The notes under the pieces are model-generated. The model was not told where the DNA came from and did not search any database. It worked only from the letters and a program-made list of their open reading frames with translations. From Candidatus Flexifilum breve (lineage in GTDB: Bacteria > Chloroflexota > Anaerolineae > Aggregatilineales > Phototrophicaceae), in contig JADKGC010000001.1 of NCBI GenBank assembly GCA_016717205.1, positions 310,001 to 374,000 on the forward strand: 64,000 bases of DNA. The letters run 5' to 3'. Every line of letters begins with the position of its first letter. The first letter of the stretch is position 1. Shown piece after piece: positions 35,325 through 44,341 of the stretch. A program made the position numbers and the translations under genes.

Positions 35325-36634
35325 TAGACGCGCATCCAGTCGGGCAAGTACGGCGCTTCCGCCTGCGCCATTTCCTCAAACATCTGACGGATTTCCGCGG
35401 GCGAGCACACCGCCGCAGTCAGCGGGTCGAGCATGAGCGCGTGACAGGCCGCGTCGCGGTCGCCTTCCAGCACCGAGGTCGCGACCAGATCATGGACGGC
35501 CATGTGCATGGCATCGAGCGCGGCCAACTGCGTGGGCAGTTTCCCGAAGTGCGTGGGCTGGACGCCATCGCGGTTGACCAGACAGCGCACTTCCACAATG
35601 CCATCCTGTGGCAAATTAGTGACCAAGCCGGTATTTGGCACATTCGCGTAGATCGCCGCCGGAACATCCGTCTCCATCGCTTCGACAATATACGAGGCGT
35701 ATTCCGGCCCACGTTCGAGCGGCACTTCCTCTTGACCTGCCAGCATCCGCGTGATCCACTCGTCCGATTCTTTGCGCCACGTCGGCCAGTTCGCCGCATA
35801 GAAGCCCGTCTCGCCGAGGTACTCCGCACGCATGTACTTCGCGATCAGATCGGGACGCTTGCGGAAATACGGCGTGTATTCGGAGGTGTGGCCGCTGCTT
35901 TCGGTCACGAACGCGCCCAGGTGCAGCATCATCTCAAAGCGAACGGGATCCTGCTCGTAGATGGCCGGGTCCTGCATCTTTTCGCGCAAGAGCGGGTACA
36001 TGTCTTCGCCATTCCGCGTCAGTTCGACAATCCACGAGAGATGATTGACGCCCGCCGCGCGGAACTTGAGTTCATTGAACGGCACGCCGAGGTAGCCCGC
36101 CAACTGTTCCGCCGTGTTGGGGATAGAGTGGCACAGCCCGACAATTGGCAGCGTCGATGCACGCACTCCAGTCAAACAGGTGAGCGACATGGGGTTGGTG
36201 TAGTTCATGACCAGTGCGTCCGGCGCGAGACGTTCGGTATCGTGCAGAATGTCAATCCACGCGGGGAGCGTGCGCAGCGCCTTGAAGATGCCGCCCGGCC
36301 CAATCGTGTCGCCGATACACTGATTCACGCCATACTTCATCGGGATATCAAAGTCGTGGCGCACATTCGGCAAACCCGCCACCTCGATCGTATTGAGGAG
36401 GTAGTTCGTGCCGGGGAGGATCTTGGTCCGGTCAGTCGAAGCTTCCACCCGCCACTTGCGCCCGGTCAGGGCGATGACTTTTTCGGCGATGCGGTGCGCC
36501 AGTTCGAGGCGTTCCGCGTCAATATCGACCAATCCGAACACGCCCTCCTCCAGCGCCGGAGTCAGGAGCAAATCGGTGATGATTTCAAAGGCGAAAACGG
36601 CGCTGCCCGCGCCAATAAACGTGACTTTCGTCAT
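35324..36634 (-). CDS. GH4 alpha-galactosidase-like glycosidase
   Basis: A 436-residue NAD- and Mn-dependent GH4 enzyme. The Rossmann motif is FIGAGSAVFAFEI; GDTIGPGGIFKALRT, NYTNPMSLTC, and the metal-ligand GLCHSIPNT and GVNHLSW motifs are present. The MelA-like core suggests an alpha-galactoside or alpha-N-acetylgalactosaminide as substrate, cleaved in the cytoplasm by oxidation-elimination. It is first in the operon with GH114, LLM and DeoR, divergent from agaS. Length is usual for the family. Confidence 0.88.
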   Translation of the reverse strand: MTKVTFIGAGSAVFAFEIITDLLLTPALEEGVFGLVDIDAERLELAHRIAEKVIALTGRKWRVEASTDRTKILPGTNYLLNTIEVAGLPNVRHDFDIPMKYGVNQCIGDTIGPGGIFKALRTLPAWIDILHDTERLAPDALVMNYTNPMSLTCLTGVRASTLPIVGLCHSIPNTAEQLAGYLGVPFNELKFRAAGVNHLSWIVELTRNGEDMYPLLREKMQDPAIYEQDPVRFEMMLHLGAFVTESSGHTSEYTPYFRKRPDLIAKYMRAEYLGETGFYAANWPTWRKESDEWITRMLAGQEEVPLERGPEYASYIVEAMETDVPAAIYANVPNTGLVTNLPQDGIVEVRCLVNRDGVQPTHFGKLPTQLAALDAMHMAVHDLVATSVLEGDRDAACHALMLDPLTAAVCSPAEIRQMFEEMAQAEAPYLPDWMRV

Positions 36635-36758
36635 CGTGAGCCAACCTTTGCAGTTTTCAACGCACAGTTATGCTCATTTTAGTCACCAAGTGCTTGCACG
36701 TCAATCAAAACCTCAGTATACTGCACACAAACGAGCATAAACACGCAAGGAATGTCAT
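36635..36758. promoter_or_regulatory. Divergent promoter region of the galactosamine locus
   Basis: On the plus strand TTGCAC (36694-36699) and TATACT (36717-36722) are 17 bases apart. An 8-base inverted repeat, TTATGCTC (36668-36675) and GAGCATAA (36733-36740), flanks the promoter, one arm on each side, and could be bound by the DeoR repressor. AAGGA lies 7 bases before the ATG at 36759. Confidence 0.6.
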
Positions 36759-37778
36759 ATGCAAGCATCGGCCACCTACCAAGAGATCCTCACGCAAGTT
36801 GCCGCCTGGCAGGACGCGCTGCACGCTGTCAGCGCCAAGCAAGCGGACGTGCAGCGGTTGTGGCAGGCCGGGGCGTATGACTCCATCGTCGTGACGGGCT
36901 GCGGTTCGACCCATTACCTATCGATGATCGCGGCCAACCTGCTGCAAACGCACACGGGCGTCGCGGCGCGCGCTGTGCCCGCTGCCGAACTCCTGTTTAA
37001 CCCGGAAAGCATCTACCTGCGCCGCGGGCGCACGCTGCTCGTCGCCATCTCCCGCTCGGCGCTGACCAGTGAGACCATCCAAGCGGCGCAGCAGTTTGTC
37101 GATCAGCAGCGCGGCGACGTAGCCGTCATCTCGTGCTATGGCGACCGTCCGCTCAATCAACCCGCGGCGCTCAACCTGTTCGCCGAGCAGGGGCAAGAAG
37201 AAAGCGTCGCGCAGACCCGTTCGTTCTCGGCGATGCTCGTCATGGCGGAGCAGTTGGCTGTTCTGCTCGGTGAGGGCGCGCTCCGCGCCAGCCTGCTCAC
37301 CGGAGCGGGTCAGGCGTGGGTCGAAAACGCGCTGCTCATCGCTCACCCCTTCGCCGATCCCAAGCGCTTCCAGCGGTACTTTTACCTCGGCAGCGGCGCG
37401 CGCTACGGCCTCGCCTGCGAAGCCATGCTCAAAATGAAAGAAATGTCGCTCACCCACGCCGAAGCCTTCCATACACTGGAATTCCGGCACGGGCCGAAGT
37501 CGATGGTGGACGCGGAAACGGTCGTCGTCGGCCTGCTGAGCGAAAATGCCGCCAGCGCTGAACGCGCCGTGCTGGACGAGATGAAAGCATTGGGCGCGAC
37601 GACGTTCACTATCGGCACGCAGGCCGAGTCTGACTACCGCCTGCCGGAGGCGAGTTCGCTGGTCTTCGCGCTCCCGATTCTGCAAAGCCTCGCCTATCAC
37701 CGTGCCACGCTGAAGGGTCTCGACCCGGATCGTCCGCGTAATCTGGATCAAGTCGTGCAGCTCTCCGCTCTTGGTTGA
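36759..37778 (+). CDS. agaS: AgaS-type SIS-domain sugar isomerase/deaminase
   Basis: A 339-residue protein with two SIS domains, about 25-165 and 190-330. Phosphosugar-binding segments are VVTGCGSTHYLS, VAISRSALTSETI and YLGSGARYGLACEAMLKMKEMS, with the EFRHGPKSM motif of GlmS/AgaS enzymes. AgaS deaminates and isomerises galactosamine 6-phosphate to tagatose 6-phosphate; no glutaminase domain is present, which excludes GlmS. It heads an operon with an ABC importer, opposite the GH4-GH114-DeoR operon. Confidence 0.83.
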   Translation: MQASATYQEILTQVAAWQDALHAVSAKQADVQRLWQAGAYDSIVVTGCGSTHYLSMIAANLLQTHTGVAARAVPAAELLFNPESIYLRRGRTLLVAISRSALTSETIQAAQQFVDQQRGDVAVISCYGDRPLNQPAALNLFAEQGQEESVAQTRSFSAMLVMAEQLAVLLGEGALRASLLTGAGQAWVENALLIAHPFADPKRFQRYFYLGSGARYGLACEAMLKMKEMSLTHAEAFHTLEFRHGPKSMVDAETVVVGLLSENAASAERAVLDEMKALGATTFTIGTQAESDYRLPEASSLVFALPILQSLAYHRATLKGLDPDRPRNLDQVVQLSALG

Positions 37779-37839
37779 GGCCGCACGAGGTCATCGTCTG
37801 GTTTTTTGCCATTAGTCTTGTTGTGAAAGGATTGCAGTC

Positions 37840-39096
37840 ATGAAGAAACTATTGTTGGTCATGATCTTGCTGCTCATTGCGGTGAGCGCCGTCTCCGCGC
37901 AGGACACCGTCACGCTGCGGTTGTGGGCGCATCAGGAAAGCGCGTTCAACGAGGGCCTGCAAACCATCATCGACGCCTATGAAGCGGCCCACCCCAACGT
38001 CAGCATTGAGCTGGAAACCTTCGAATACGAGCTCTACATCCAGACGCTGCAAACGGCCCTGCCCGCTGGCAATGAGGCCGATATCCTCGAACTCTTCGGT
38101 TCGTGGGTGTGCAGCTATTCCGACCGCCTCGCCCCGATGCCCGCCGGTCTGGTCGATACCAGCGTCTTCTATGATGCTGCATTGGACGGCTACACCTGCG
38201 CCGACAATGTGTACGGGCTGCCGCAGGAATTCAACATGGAATACGGCGCGGTGCTGGTCAACCCGGCGCTGTTCGAAGCCGCTGGTCTGACCTACCCACC
38301 CGCGTGGACAGACTGGGAAGCTTTTATCAGCGATGCCAAGGCCTTGGCGCAAACCGGCGACAATGGTCTGATGAGCGTGGCCGGGTATCACTTCACCAAC
38401 GCCGACGCGATCACCTTCAGCTTCCTTGCGGGGATTCTGCAGAATGGCGGCGACTACTGGAATGAAGATCGCAGCGCCTTCACGTTTGACACCGACGCCG
38501 CGCGCGCCACGCTCAACCAGATGGTGCGCATGGTCGAAGAAGGGATCGTCGACCCGGTGCTGTTCAACGATACGGCCAACTGGGGCGGCAACGCCTTCTT
38601 CACCACTCAGGCAGCCATCACGCTGATCGGCCCGTGGGCCGTGTACCTGCGCGAAGACTTCCCAGATTTCGGCGAATTCGGCTATGTCGCGCTGCCCAGC
38701 TTCAACGGCGACCCGGCGTTCGCCGCCGACTCCGGTTGGGGTCTGGCGGTCTCCGCGAACAGCCCCGCCGCGGAAACTGCGTGGGATTTCGTCGCCTTTG
38801 CGACCGCCAACGCCGACAACGCGCTCGGCTGGAACCTGCACTCGCACACCATCCCCGCGCTGCGGTCGCTGGTCGAAGATGAAACCACGCGCGGCGCCAT
38901 TCTGGCCGAAGCGCCGTGGCTCGACTCGGTCTTCCCGCTGCTGGCCTCGGGCCGCTATATTGGCGACATGCCCGACCGCGATCTCGTCTTCTACGACATC
39001 ATCTATCCGTATATTCTGGATACGCTGCAAGGCGTCATGTCCGTCGACGAGGCGCTGATCCTCATCGAGGAAGACGCTAACGCGACTTTCCAATAG
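37840..39096 (+). CDS. ABC sugar-binding protein of the galactosamine locus
   Basis: A 418-residue solute-binding protein with a signal peptide (KKLLLVMILLLIAVSAVSAQ) but no lipobox. Family 1 features are VTLRLWAHQESAFNEGLQTIIDAYEAAHP, GNEADILELFGSW and YGLPQEFNMEYGAVLVN, with LIGPWAVYL before the hinge. It follows agaS by 61 bases and precedes two permeases, so it probably binds the oligosaccharide released by GH114 (inference). GAAAGGA precedes the ATG. Confidence 0.86.
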   Translation: MKKLLLVMILLLIAVSAVSAQDTVTLRLWAHQESAFNEGLQTIIDAYEAAHPNVSIELETFEYELYIQTLQTALPAGNEADILELFGSWVCSYSDRLAPMPAGLVDTSVFYDAALDGYTCADNVYGLPQEFNMEYGAVLVNPALFEAAGLTYPPAWTDWEAFISDAKALAQTGDNGLMSVAGYHFTNADAITFSFLAGILQNGGDYWNEDRSAFTFDTDAARATLNQMVRMVEEGIVDPVLFNDTANWGGNAFFTTQAAITLIGPWAVYLREDFPDFGEFGYVALPSFNGDPAFAADSGWGLAVSANSPAAETAWDFVAFATANADNALGWNLHSHTIPALRSLVEDETTRGAILAEAPWLDSVFPLLASGRYIGDMPDRDLVFYDIIYPYILDTLQGVMSVDEALILIEEDANATFQ

Positions 39097-39109
39097 ACCG
39101 TCCATGTCC

Positions 39110-39142
39110 GTGAGCGCTGCGCCGAATTGACGCGGCGCTCAC
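39110..39142 (+). terminator. Intra-operon hairpin after the binding-protein gene
   Basis: A 12-base stem, GTGAGCGCTGCG with CGCGGCGCTCAC and one G-T pair, has a 9-base loop and lies between the binding-protein and first permease genes. It corresponds to the hairpins at 18425 and 54623. Confidence 0.6.
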
Positions 39143-39174
39143 CATTTCATCCGCAGACCTCGGAAGACGCGCAC

Positions 39175-40398
39175 ATGGATTCGATCGATCTCCAAGCATT
39201 TACGCTGTATTGGTTAGTGATCTGGGCGGTACTCGGCAGTGCCATCACCCCACTGATCTTCGACCACCGGCACCGCTCGCCGTGGCGCGGCGCGCTGCTC
39301 GGGCTGGTGCTCGGCACCGCCTCCGGGCATATCTTCGGGCGGCTGATTCTGGCGCTGCTCGTGCCCCTGCTGCCGGACGCCGCCACGTGGCTCAGCATGT
39401 TGGGCGGGCTGGTGCTGCTCGTCCCCTTCTGGCTCTCAATCAAACCCGCGCAGCAAACCATGCTGCGGCATTATGGCTTCGTCGCCGGGACGATCACGCC
39501 GCTGACCTTCTACCTGCTGCTGTTGAGCGTACTGCCCTTGGCGTGGGCGATTTTGCTCGCCTTTTTCGACTACAGCCCGCGCCGCGTCGGCGGACCGATC
39601 CTCGGCTTGGGCGGTGAGAATCCGTTTGTTGGGCTCCAATACTTCCAGACGATGATCACAGGCGAAGGTCGCGACGGCTTGATCTTCCAGAACAGCCTGC
39701 AGAACACGCTGGCGTTCACGCTGCTGGTCGTGCCGCTCAACCTGTTCATCACCATCCCGCTCGCCACCATGATCGAGTCGGTGCATCGCGTCTTCAAGAC
39801 GATTTTCCGCACGATCTACTTCCTCCCCGTCGTGACCTCGTCGGTCGGCGTGGCCGTGATGTGGGGCTACATCTACAACCAGCAGTACGGCCTGCTCAAT
39901 GACGTGTTGTCGAATTTCGGCGTGACGCCCATCGGCTGGCTGCAAGACCCGCGCGCCAATGTGCTGGGGGTTCCAGCGGCGCTGTTCGCCGTGGTGATCG
40001 CCTACTTATGGCAGGATTTCGGCTACAACCTGGTGATCTTCATCGCCGCCTTGCAAAGCATTCCCGACACGCTGAAAGAAGCCGCGCGCGTCGATGGCGC
40101 GTCGCCGCTGCAGGTCTTCTGGTCGATCACGCTGCCGCTGCTGCGCCCAACGATTCTCGTCACCTCCGTGCTGACCGTGATCTCGTCGTTTCAGGTCTTC
40201 GATCTCATTCAGGTGATGACGCAGGGCGGGCCGGGGCGCATCGGACAGACGCGCGTGCTCGTCCTGGACATCTACGAGAGCGCGTTCCGCTTCGAAAAGA
40301 TGGGCTGGGCGGCGGCGATGTCGGTCGCCATGTTCGTGATCGTCGCGCTGCTGACCGTCGTGCAGACCCGCGTGCTGCGTTCAAACTGGGAGTACTAG
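39175..40398 (+). CDS. ABC sugar permease with N-terminal membrane extension
   Basis: A 407-residue permease. The first ~110 residues add about three hydrophobic segments (TLYWLVIWAVLGSAITPLIF, GRLILALLVPLLP, LSMLGGLVLLVPFWL) before the six-helix core. The EAA loop is EAARVDGASPLQVFWSITLPLL. I chose ATG 39175, as the frame upstream passes through the hairpin. It pairs with the permease that begins 4 bases after its stop. The role of the extra helices is unknown. Confidence 0.85.
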   Translation: MDSIDLQAFTLYWLVIWAVLGSAITPLIFDHRHRSPWRGALLGLVLGTASGHIFGRLILALLVPLLPDAATWLSMLGGLVLLVPFWLSIKPAQQTMLRHYGFVAGTITPLTFYLLLLSVLPLAWAILLAFFDYSPRRVGGPILGLGGENPFVGLQYFQTMITGEGRDGLIFQNSLQNTLAFTLLVVPLNLFITIPLATMIESVHRVFKTIFRTIYFLPVVTSSVGVAVMWGYIYNQQYGLLNDVLSNFGVTPIGWLQDPRANVLGVPAALFAVVIAYLWQDFGYNLVIFIAALQSIPDTLKEAARVDGASPLQVFWSITLPLLRPTILVTSVLTVISSFQVFDLIQVMTQGGPGRIGQTRVLVLDIYESAFRFEKMGWAAAMSVAMFVIVALLTVVQTRVLRSNWEY

Positions 40399-40401
40399 CC
40401 G

Positions 40402-41286
40402 ATGCCTGCGCTCTTTACCTCCGAGGTTCAACCGCCCAATCGACTGTCGCAGGCGATCAACCGCTTCGGCGGGCGCACGCTGATCTACGCCGTGCTGATC
40501 ATTGGCTGCATCCTCACTGTGACACCATTCGTCTGGACGATTCTCGCCTCGTTCAAGACCCACGCCGAGATCATCGACCCGGCACAGCGTACGTTTTTGC
40601 CGCGTGAGTTCACGTTCAGTAACTACCAGACGATCTTCAGCGACCCGTCGCTGCCGCTGGCGCGGTTTTACGCGAACAGCCTGTTCGTCGCGCTCAGCAA
40701 CGTGGTAATCCACACGTTCACCAGTTCGCTGTTCGGCTACGTGTTCGCCAAGTTCGAATTTCGCTTCAAGCGCGTGCTGTTCGCCTACATCCTCGCCACG
40801 CTGATGATCCCGTTTCAGCTCACGATGATCCCGTCGTACCTGATTCTGCTCCAATTCAACCTGACCAATAACCTGCTCGGTCTGGTCGCTCTGAGCTGGT
40901 TCAACGCCTTCGGCATCTTCCTCATGCGCCAGTTCATGCAGAGCATCCCCGACGAACTCCTCGATGCGGCGCGGGTCGATGGCGCATCCGAATGGACGAT
41001 CTACGCACGCATCGTCATCCCGCAGGTGCTGCCCGCGCTGGCGACGTTCGGGATTCTGGTGTTCATCTCCAACTGGAACGCGTACCTGTGGCCGTTGATT
41101 GTCTTACAGGATGTCGATGTGCGCACGCTGCCCATCATTTTGACGTGGTACAACGACCGCCACACCAGCGACCTCGGCTTGCAGATGGCCGCGTCGATCC
41201 TGATCGTCATGCCGATTCTCGTCGTCTACCTGTTCCTGCAGCGCTGGGTCGTCCGTGGCTTCACCCTCAGCGGATTTAAGGGGTAA
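40402..41286 (+). CDS. ABC sugar permease, MalG type
   Basis: A 294-residue, six-helix permease with EAA loop DAARVDGASEWTIYARIVIPQV and the MalG-like ending RWVVRGFTLSGFKG. GGAG lies about 10 bases before ATG 40402, inside the end of the preceding gene. No ATPase follows, so this importer too would need a shared ATPase. Confidence 0.87.
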   Translation: MPALFTSEVQPPNRLSQAINRFGGRTLIYAVLIIGCILTVTPFVWTILASFKTHAEIIDPAQRTFLPREFTFSNYQTIFSDPSLPLARFYANSLFVALSNVVIHTFTSSLFGYVFAKFEFRFKRVLFAYILATLMIPFQLTMIPSYLILLQFNLTNNLLGLVALSWFNAFGIFLMRQFMQSIPDELLDAARVDGASEWTIYARIVIPQVLPALATFGILVFISNWNAYLWPLIVLQDVDVRTLPIILTWYNDRHTSDLGLQMAASILIVMPILVVYLFLQRWVVRGFTLSGFKG

Positions 41287-41312
41287 GTACCAGTCTCCTA
41301 AGACGTTTCATC

Positions 41313-41496
41313 GTAGGGACGAGGCATGAGGCTATTTCATAATTGGTGAAACTATCCAACCTCACCCCCGACCCCTCTCCTAAAGGAGAGGGGAGGTGTG
41401 CGGAGTTCTTAAGTCCCCTCGCCCTTGGGAGAGGAGATTTAGGGGTGAGGTTAGACAAAATGCCGATTCTGAAATGACTTCATGCCTTGTCCCTAC
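41313..41496. repeat. 184-base MITE-like element
   Basis: The outermost 16 bases, GTAGGGACGAGGCATG (41313-41328), recur inverted at 41481-41496 with one mismatch, and similarity extends to about 35 bases. Inside, CCTCACCCC and GGGGTGAGG form a second inverted pair around two GC-rich hairpins of the repeat family seen at 16901 and 21031. The end motif GTAGGGAC is shared with 29800 and 47361. No coding capacity. It fills most of the 357-base gap before the amidohydrolase. Confidence 0.65.
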
Positions 41497-41643
41497 AAAT
41501 ACCTCTTCGGGGTGTTTGTGCGCTTTCAAGATACCCTCGTTGGTTCCCCTCTCCTCTTTTCGGGGGTAAGGTCAGAACCTACTAGCTCAAACGACTCCGC
41601 TGTATACTCACCCGCTGACCGAAAACGTAAGGAGTCACGATTC

Positions 41644-43302
41644 ATGGCCAGCGATACACTGCTGATTCGTAACGCGCGCATCTTCACCGCCGACCCAACG
41701 CGACCTTGGGCGGAAGCGGTCGGTCTGCAGGGCAACCGGATCGCTTTCATCGGCACGAACGCCGAAGCGGAGCACTGGCGCACGGCGACCACCCGTGTGA
41801 TCGACGGTGGGCAGGCATCGCTGACGCCGGGCATCGTCGACAGTCACTATCATCTGTTCTTCGGCTCGATGGAGCTGGGACATGTGCAGTTATGGGACGC
41901 GCAGTCGCTGGCCGATGTCAGCGAACTCGTGTGTGCTTATGCCGCCGCCCACCCAGACGAAGAATCGGTCAACTGCGTGCAGTTCCGCTACGAAATCCTG
42001 CCCCCCGGCGAACGCCTGACCCGCCACACGCTCGACGCCATGCTGCCGGATCGTCCGCTGCTTATCATGGGCTATGACCACCACACGGCATGGGGCAACA
42101 CCCGCGCCCTAGAGATCGCGGGCGTGCTGCACGGTGCGGTCACCGGGCCGAACAGCGAGATTCTCATGGGGGATGACGGTCTCGCCACGGGTGAACTGGT
42201 CGAACCCGCGGCGTATGCGGTTGTGCTGCGCCATTTTGAGGCCTGGGGACGCACGGTCAAAGGCTTGATCAACGGAACGGCAGGCGCAGTCAAACTGAAC
42301 GCCGTACGCGAACGCAGATGGCTGCTCGAAGGGCTGAAACTGAGCGCCAGCCTCGGCATCACCAGTGTGCACAACATGGATGGCGATCTGGAACAGGGAT
42401 TATTCTACGCGGCGATGGAAGACAGCGGCGACCTGAGTGTGCGCGTTAACATCCCCTACAGCATCTTCCCGACGACGACGGTCGAGGATTTGCAGGAAGC
42501 CGTCGAGATGACGCGGCGCTTCCAGAGCGAAAAAGTGCGGTCGGGGCGCGTCAAGCTGTTCATGGATGGTGTGATGGAGTCATGGACGGCGCTCATGCTC
42601 GACGATTACGCGGATCGTCCCGGTTGGGCCGGCGACGCGCTCTACAGCGCCGATCATTTCAACTGGCTTGCGCAGGAATGCGATGCGCGCGGGCTGCAAA
42701 TCACGGTGCATGCCATCGGCGATGCAGCAGTGCGCCGCACGCTCGACGGCTATGAACTCGCGGCTCAAACGAACGGTATACGTGACAGCCGCCACCGCAT
42801 CGAGCATATCGAATGCGTGCATCCCGACGATCTGCCGCGCTTCGCTCGCCTCGGCGTGGTCGCCTCGATGCAGCCTTACCACAGCCCGATCACCTACCCG
42901 CAGACACACGAGCTGTTCCCCAGCCGTGTCGGCGCGGCACGTTGGGATCGCAGCTTCGCGTGGCAGAATGTGCGCGGCGCGGGGGCGCATCTCGCCTTTG
43001 GCAGCGACTGGCCGGTGGTCACACCCGATCCGATGATCGGCATGCACGCCGCGCTCAACCGTCGCGCTTGGGGGCCGGGCGCATTCGATCACCGACAGTC
43101 ACTGGCAGATACGCTCATTTCGTACACCCGCGAAGGCGCGTACGCCGAATTTCAGGAGCAGGTGCGCGGACAGGTGAAACTCGGCATGCTCGCCGATCTC
43201 GTGCTGTTCTCAGCGGATCTGTTCGCCACGCCACCGCAAGAGATCACAAAGGTGCGCCCTGTGCTGACGATCTGCGACGGACGCATCACCTACGAGGCAT
43301 AG
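41644..43302 (+). CDS. YtcJ-like amidohydrolase
   Basis: A 552-residue metal-dependent amidohydrolase. The metal motif HxH is in GIVDSHYHLFFG; further ligands are in ITVHAIGDAAV and RIEHIECVHPDD, and the catalytic aspartate in FGSDWPVV. The N-terminal beta strands and C-terminal LGMLADLVLFSADLF complete the composite domain. Substrates of the YtcJ group are mostly unknown amides or imides. AAGGAG precedes ATG 41644 by 9 bases. The gene ends 4 bases from the converging hemB. Confidence 0.85.
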   Translation: MASDTLLIRNARIFTADPTRPWAEAVGLQGNRIAFIGTNAEAEHWRTATTRVIDGGQASLTPGIVDSHYHLFFGSMELGHVQLWDAQSLADVSELVCAYAAAHPDEESVNCVQFRYEILPPGERLTRHTLDAMLPDRPLLIMGYDHHTAWGNTRALEIAGVLHGAVTGPNSEILMGDDGLATGELVEPAAYAVVLRHFEAWGRTVKGLINGTAGAVKLNAVRERRWLLEGLKLSASLGITSVHNMDGDLEQGLFYAAMEDSGDLSVRVNIPYSIFPTTTVEDLQEAVEMTRRFQSEKVRSGRVKLFMDGVMESWTALMLDDYADRPGWAGDALYSADHFNWLAQECDARGLQITVHAIGDAAVRRTLDGYELAAQTNGIRDSRHRIEHIECVHPDDLPRFARLGVVASMQPYHSPITYPQTHELFPSRVGAARWDRSFAWQNVRGAGAHLAFGSDWPVVTPDPMIGMHAALNRRAWGPGAFDHRQSLADTLISYTREGAYAEFQEQVRGQVKLGMLADLVLFSADLFATPPQEITKVRPVLTICDGRITYEA

Positions 43303-43306
43303 CGAT

Positions 43307-44341
43307 CTATTCGGCGAGCCACTGCGCGGCCTCTTTCGCGAAGTACGTCACGATGAGATCTGCGCCCGCCCGCTTGATGCTGGTCAGCGTTTCGAGAGCA
43401 CAGCGCCGCAGATCGAGCCACCCGTTGGCGGCGGCCGCGTGCAGCATGGCGTATTCGCCGCTCACCTGATACGCGGCGACGGGCAGGTTGTGCGCCTGGC
43501 GCACCGCACTCACGACATCCAGATACGGCAGCGCGGGCTTGACCATGATCATGTCCGAGCCTTCGGTCACGTCCAGCGCCACCTCTTTGAGGGCTTCGCG
43601 CTGGTTGGCGGGGCTCATCTGATACTGACTGCGGTCGCCGAACTGCGGCGGGCTTTCCGCCGCTTCGCGGAACGGCCCGTAGAAGCCGCTGGCGTACTTG
43701 GCCGCGTAGCTCAGCACAAGCACATGATCGAGGCCGTGGGCATCCAATCCGGTGCGGATCGCCCGCACCATCCCGTCGAGCATCCCCGATGGCGCGATCA
43801 TGTCCGCGCCCGCTTCGGCGTGCACCACCGACGCCCGCGCCAGCAGTTCCAGCGTCGGGTCGTTAAGCAGATAACCTTCCGGCAGACGCGGGTTATAGTG
43901 CGCCTCACCCGGTTGATTGATGATGCCGCAGTGGCCGTGATCCGTGTACTCGCAGAAGCACATATCCGAGATGACGATCATCTCTGGCACCGCGTCTTTG
44001 ATCGCGCGAATCGCGGTCGGGATGATGCCGTTCGGGTCGTAATTGTCGCTCCCGCAGGCATCTTTACTTTCGGGGATGCCAAACAGAAGCACGGCGGGAA
44101 TGCCCAAACGATAGGCGCTGCGCGCTTCCTCCGTCACTCGGTCCACCGACCACTGCGACTGCCCCGGCATCGACCGGATCGGCAGCTGTAGGTCGTGCCC
44201 ATGCCGGATGAACAGCGGGTAGATGAAGTCGTCCGGGGACAAACGTGTTTCCTGCACCATGCGGCGCAGCGCGGCAGTGCGCCGTAAGCGCCGCGGACGG
44301 ACTGCTCCGGCGGACGGCGATGACTTGTGTTCAAGTTCCAT
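43307..44341 (-). CDS. hemB: Porphobilinogen synthase
   Basis: This 344-residue enzyme joins two 5-aminolevulinate molecules to porphobilinogen. The catalytic lysines lie in YAAKYASGFYGPFREA and MIMVKPALPYLD. The zinc site is of the cysteine type, DMCFCEYTDHGHC, so it is zinc-dependent and not of the magnesium plant type. I chose ATG 44341, which overlaps the hemD end by 11 bases. It is last in a hemC-hemD-hemB operon; the steps making 5-aminolevulinate are not in the window. Confidence 0.95.
   Translation of the reverse strand: MELEHKSSPSAGAVRPRRLRRTAALRRMVQETRLSPDDFIYPLFIRHGHDLQLPIRSMPGQSQWSVDRVTEEARSAYRLGIPAVLLFGIPESKDACGSDNYDPNGIIPTAIRAIKDAVPEMIVISDMCFCEYTDHGHCGIINQPGEAHYNPRLPEGYLLNDPTLELLARASVVHAEAGADMIAPSGMLDGMVRAIRTGLDAHGLDHVLVLSYAAKYASGFYGPFREAAESPPQFGDRSQYQMSPANQREALKEVALDVTEGSDMIMVKPALPYLDVVSAVRQAHNLPVAAYQVSGEYAMLHAAAANGWLDLRRCALETLTSIKRAGADLIVTYFAKEAAQWLAE

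Noticed and set aside
36759..37778. GlmS glucosamine-6-phosphate synthase
   Set aside because: There is no N-terminal glutaminase domain, and the start of the protein is already the SIS region.
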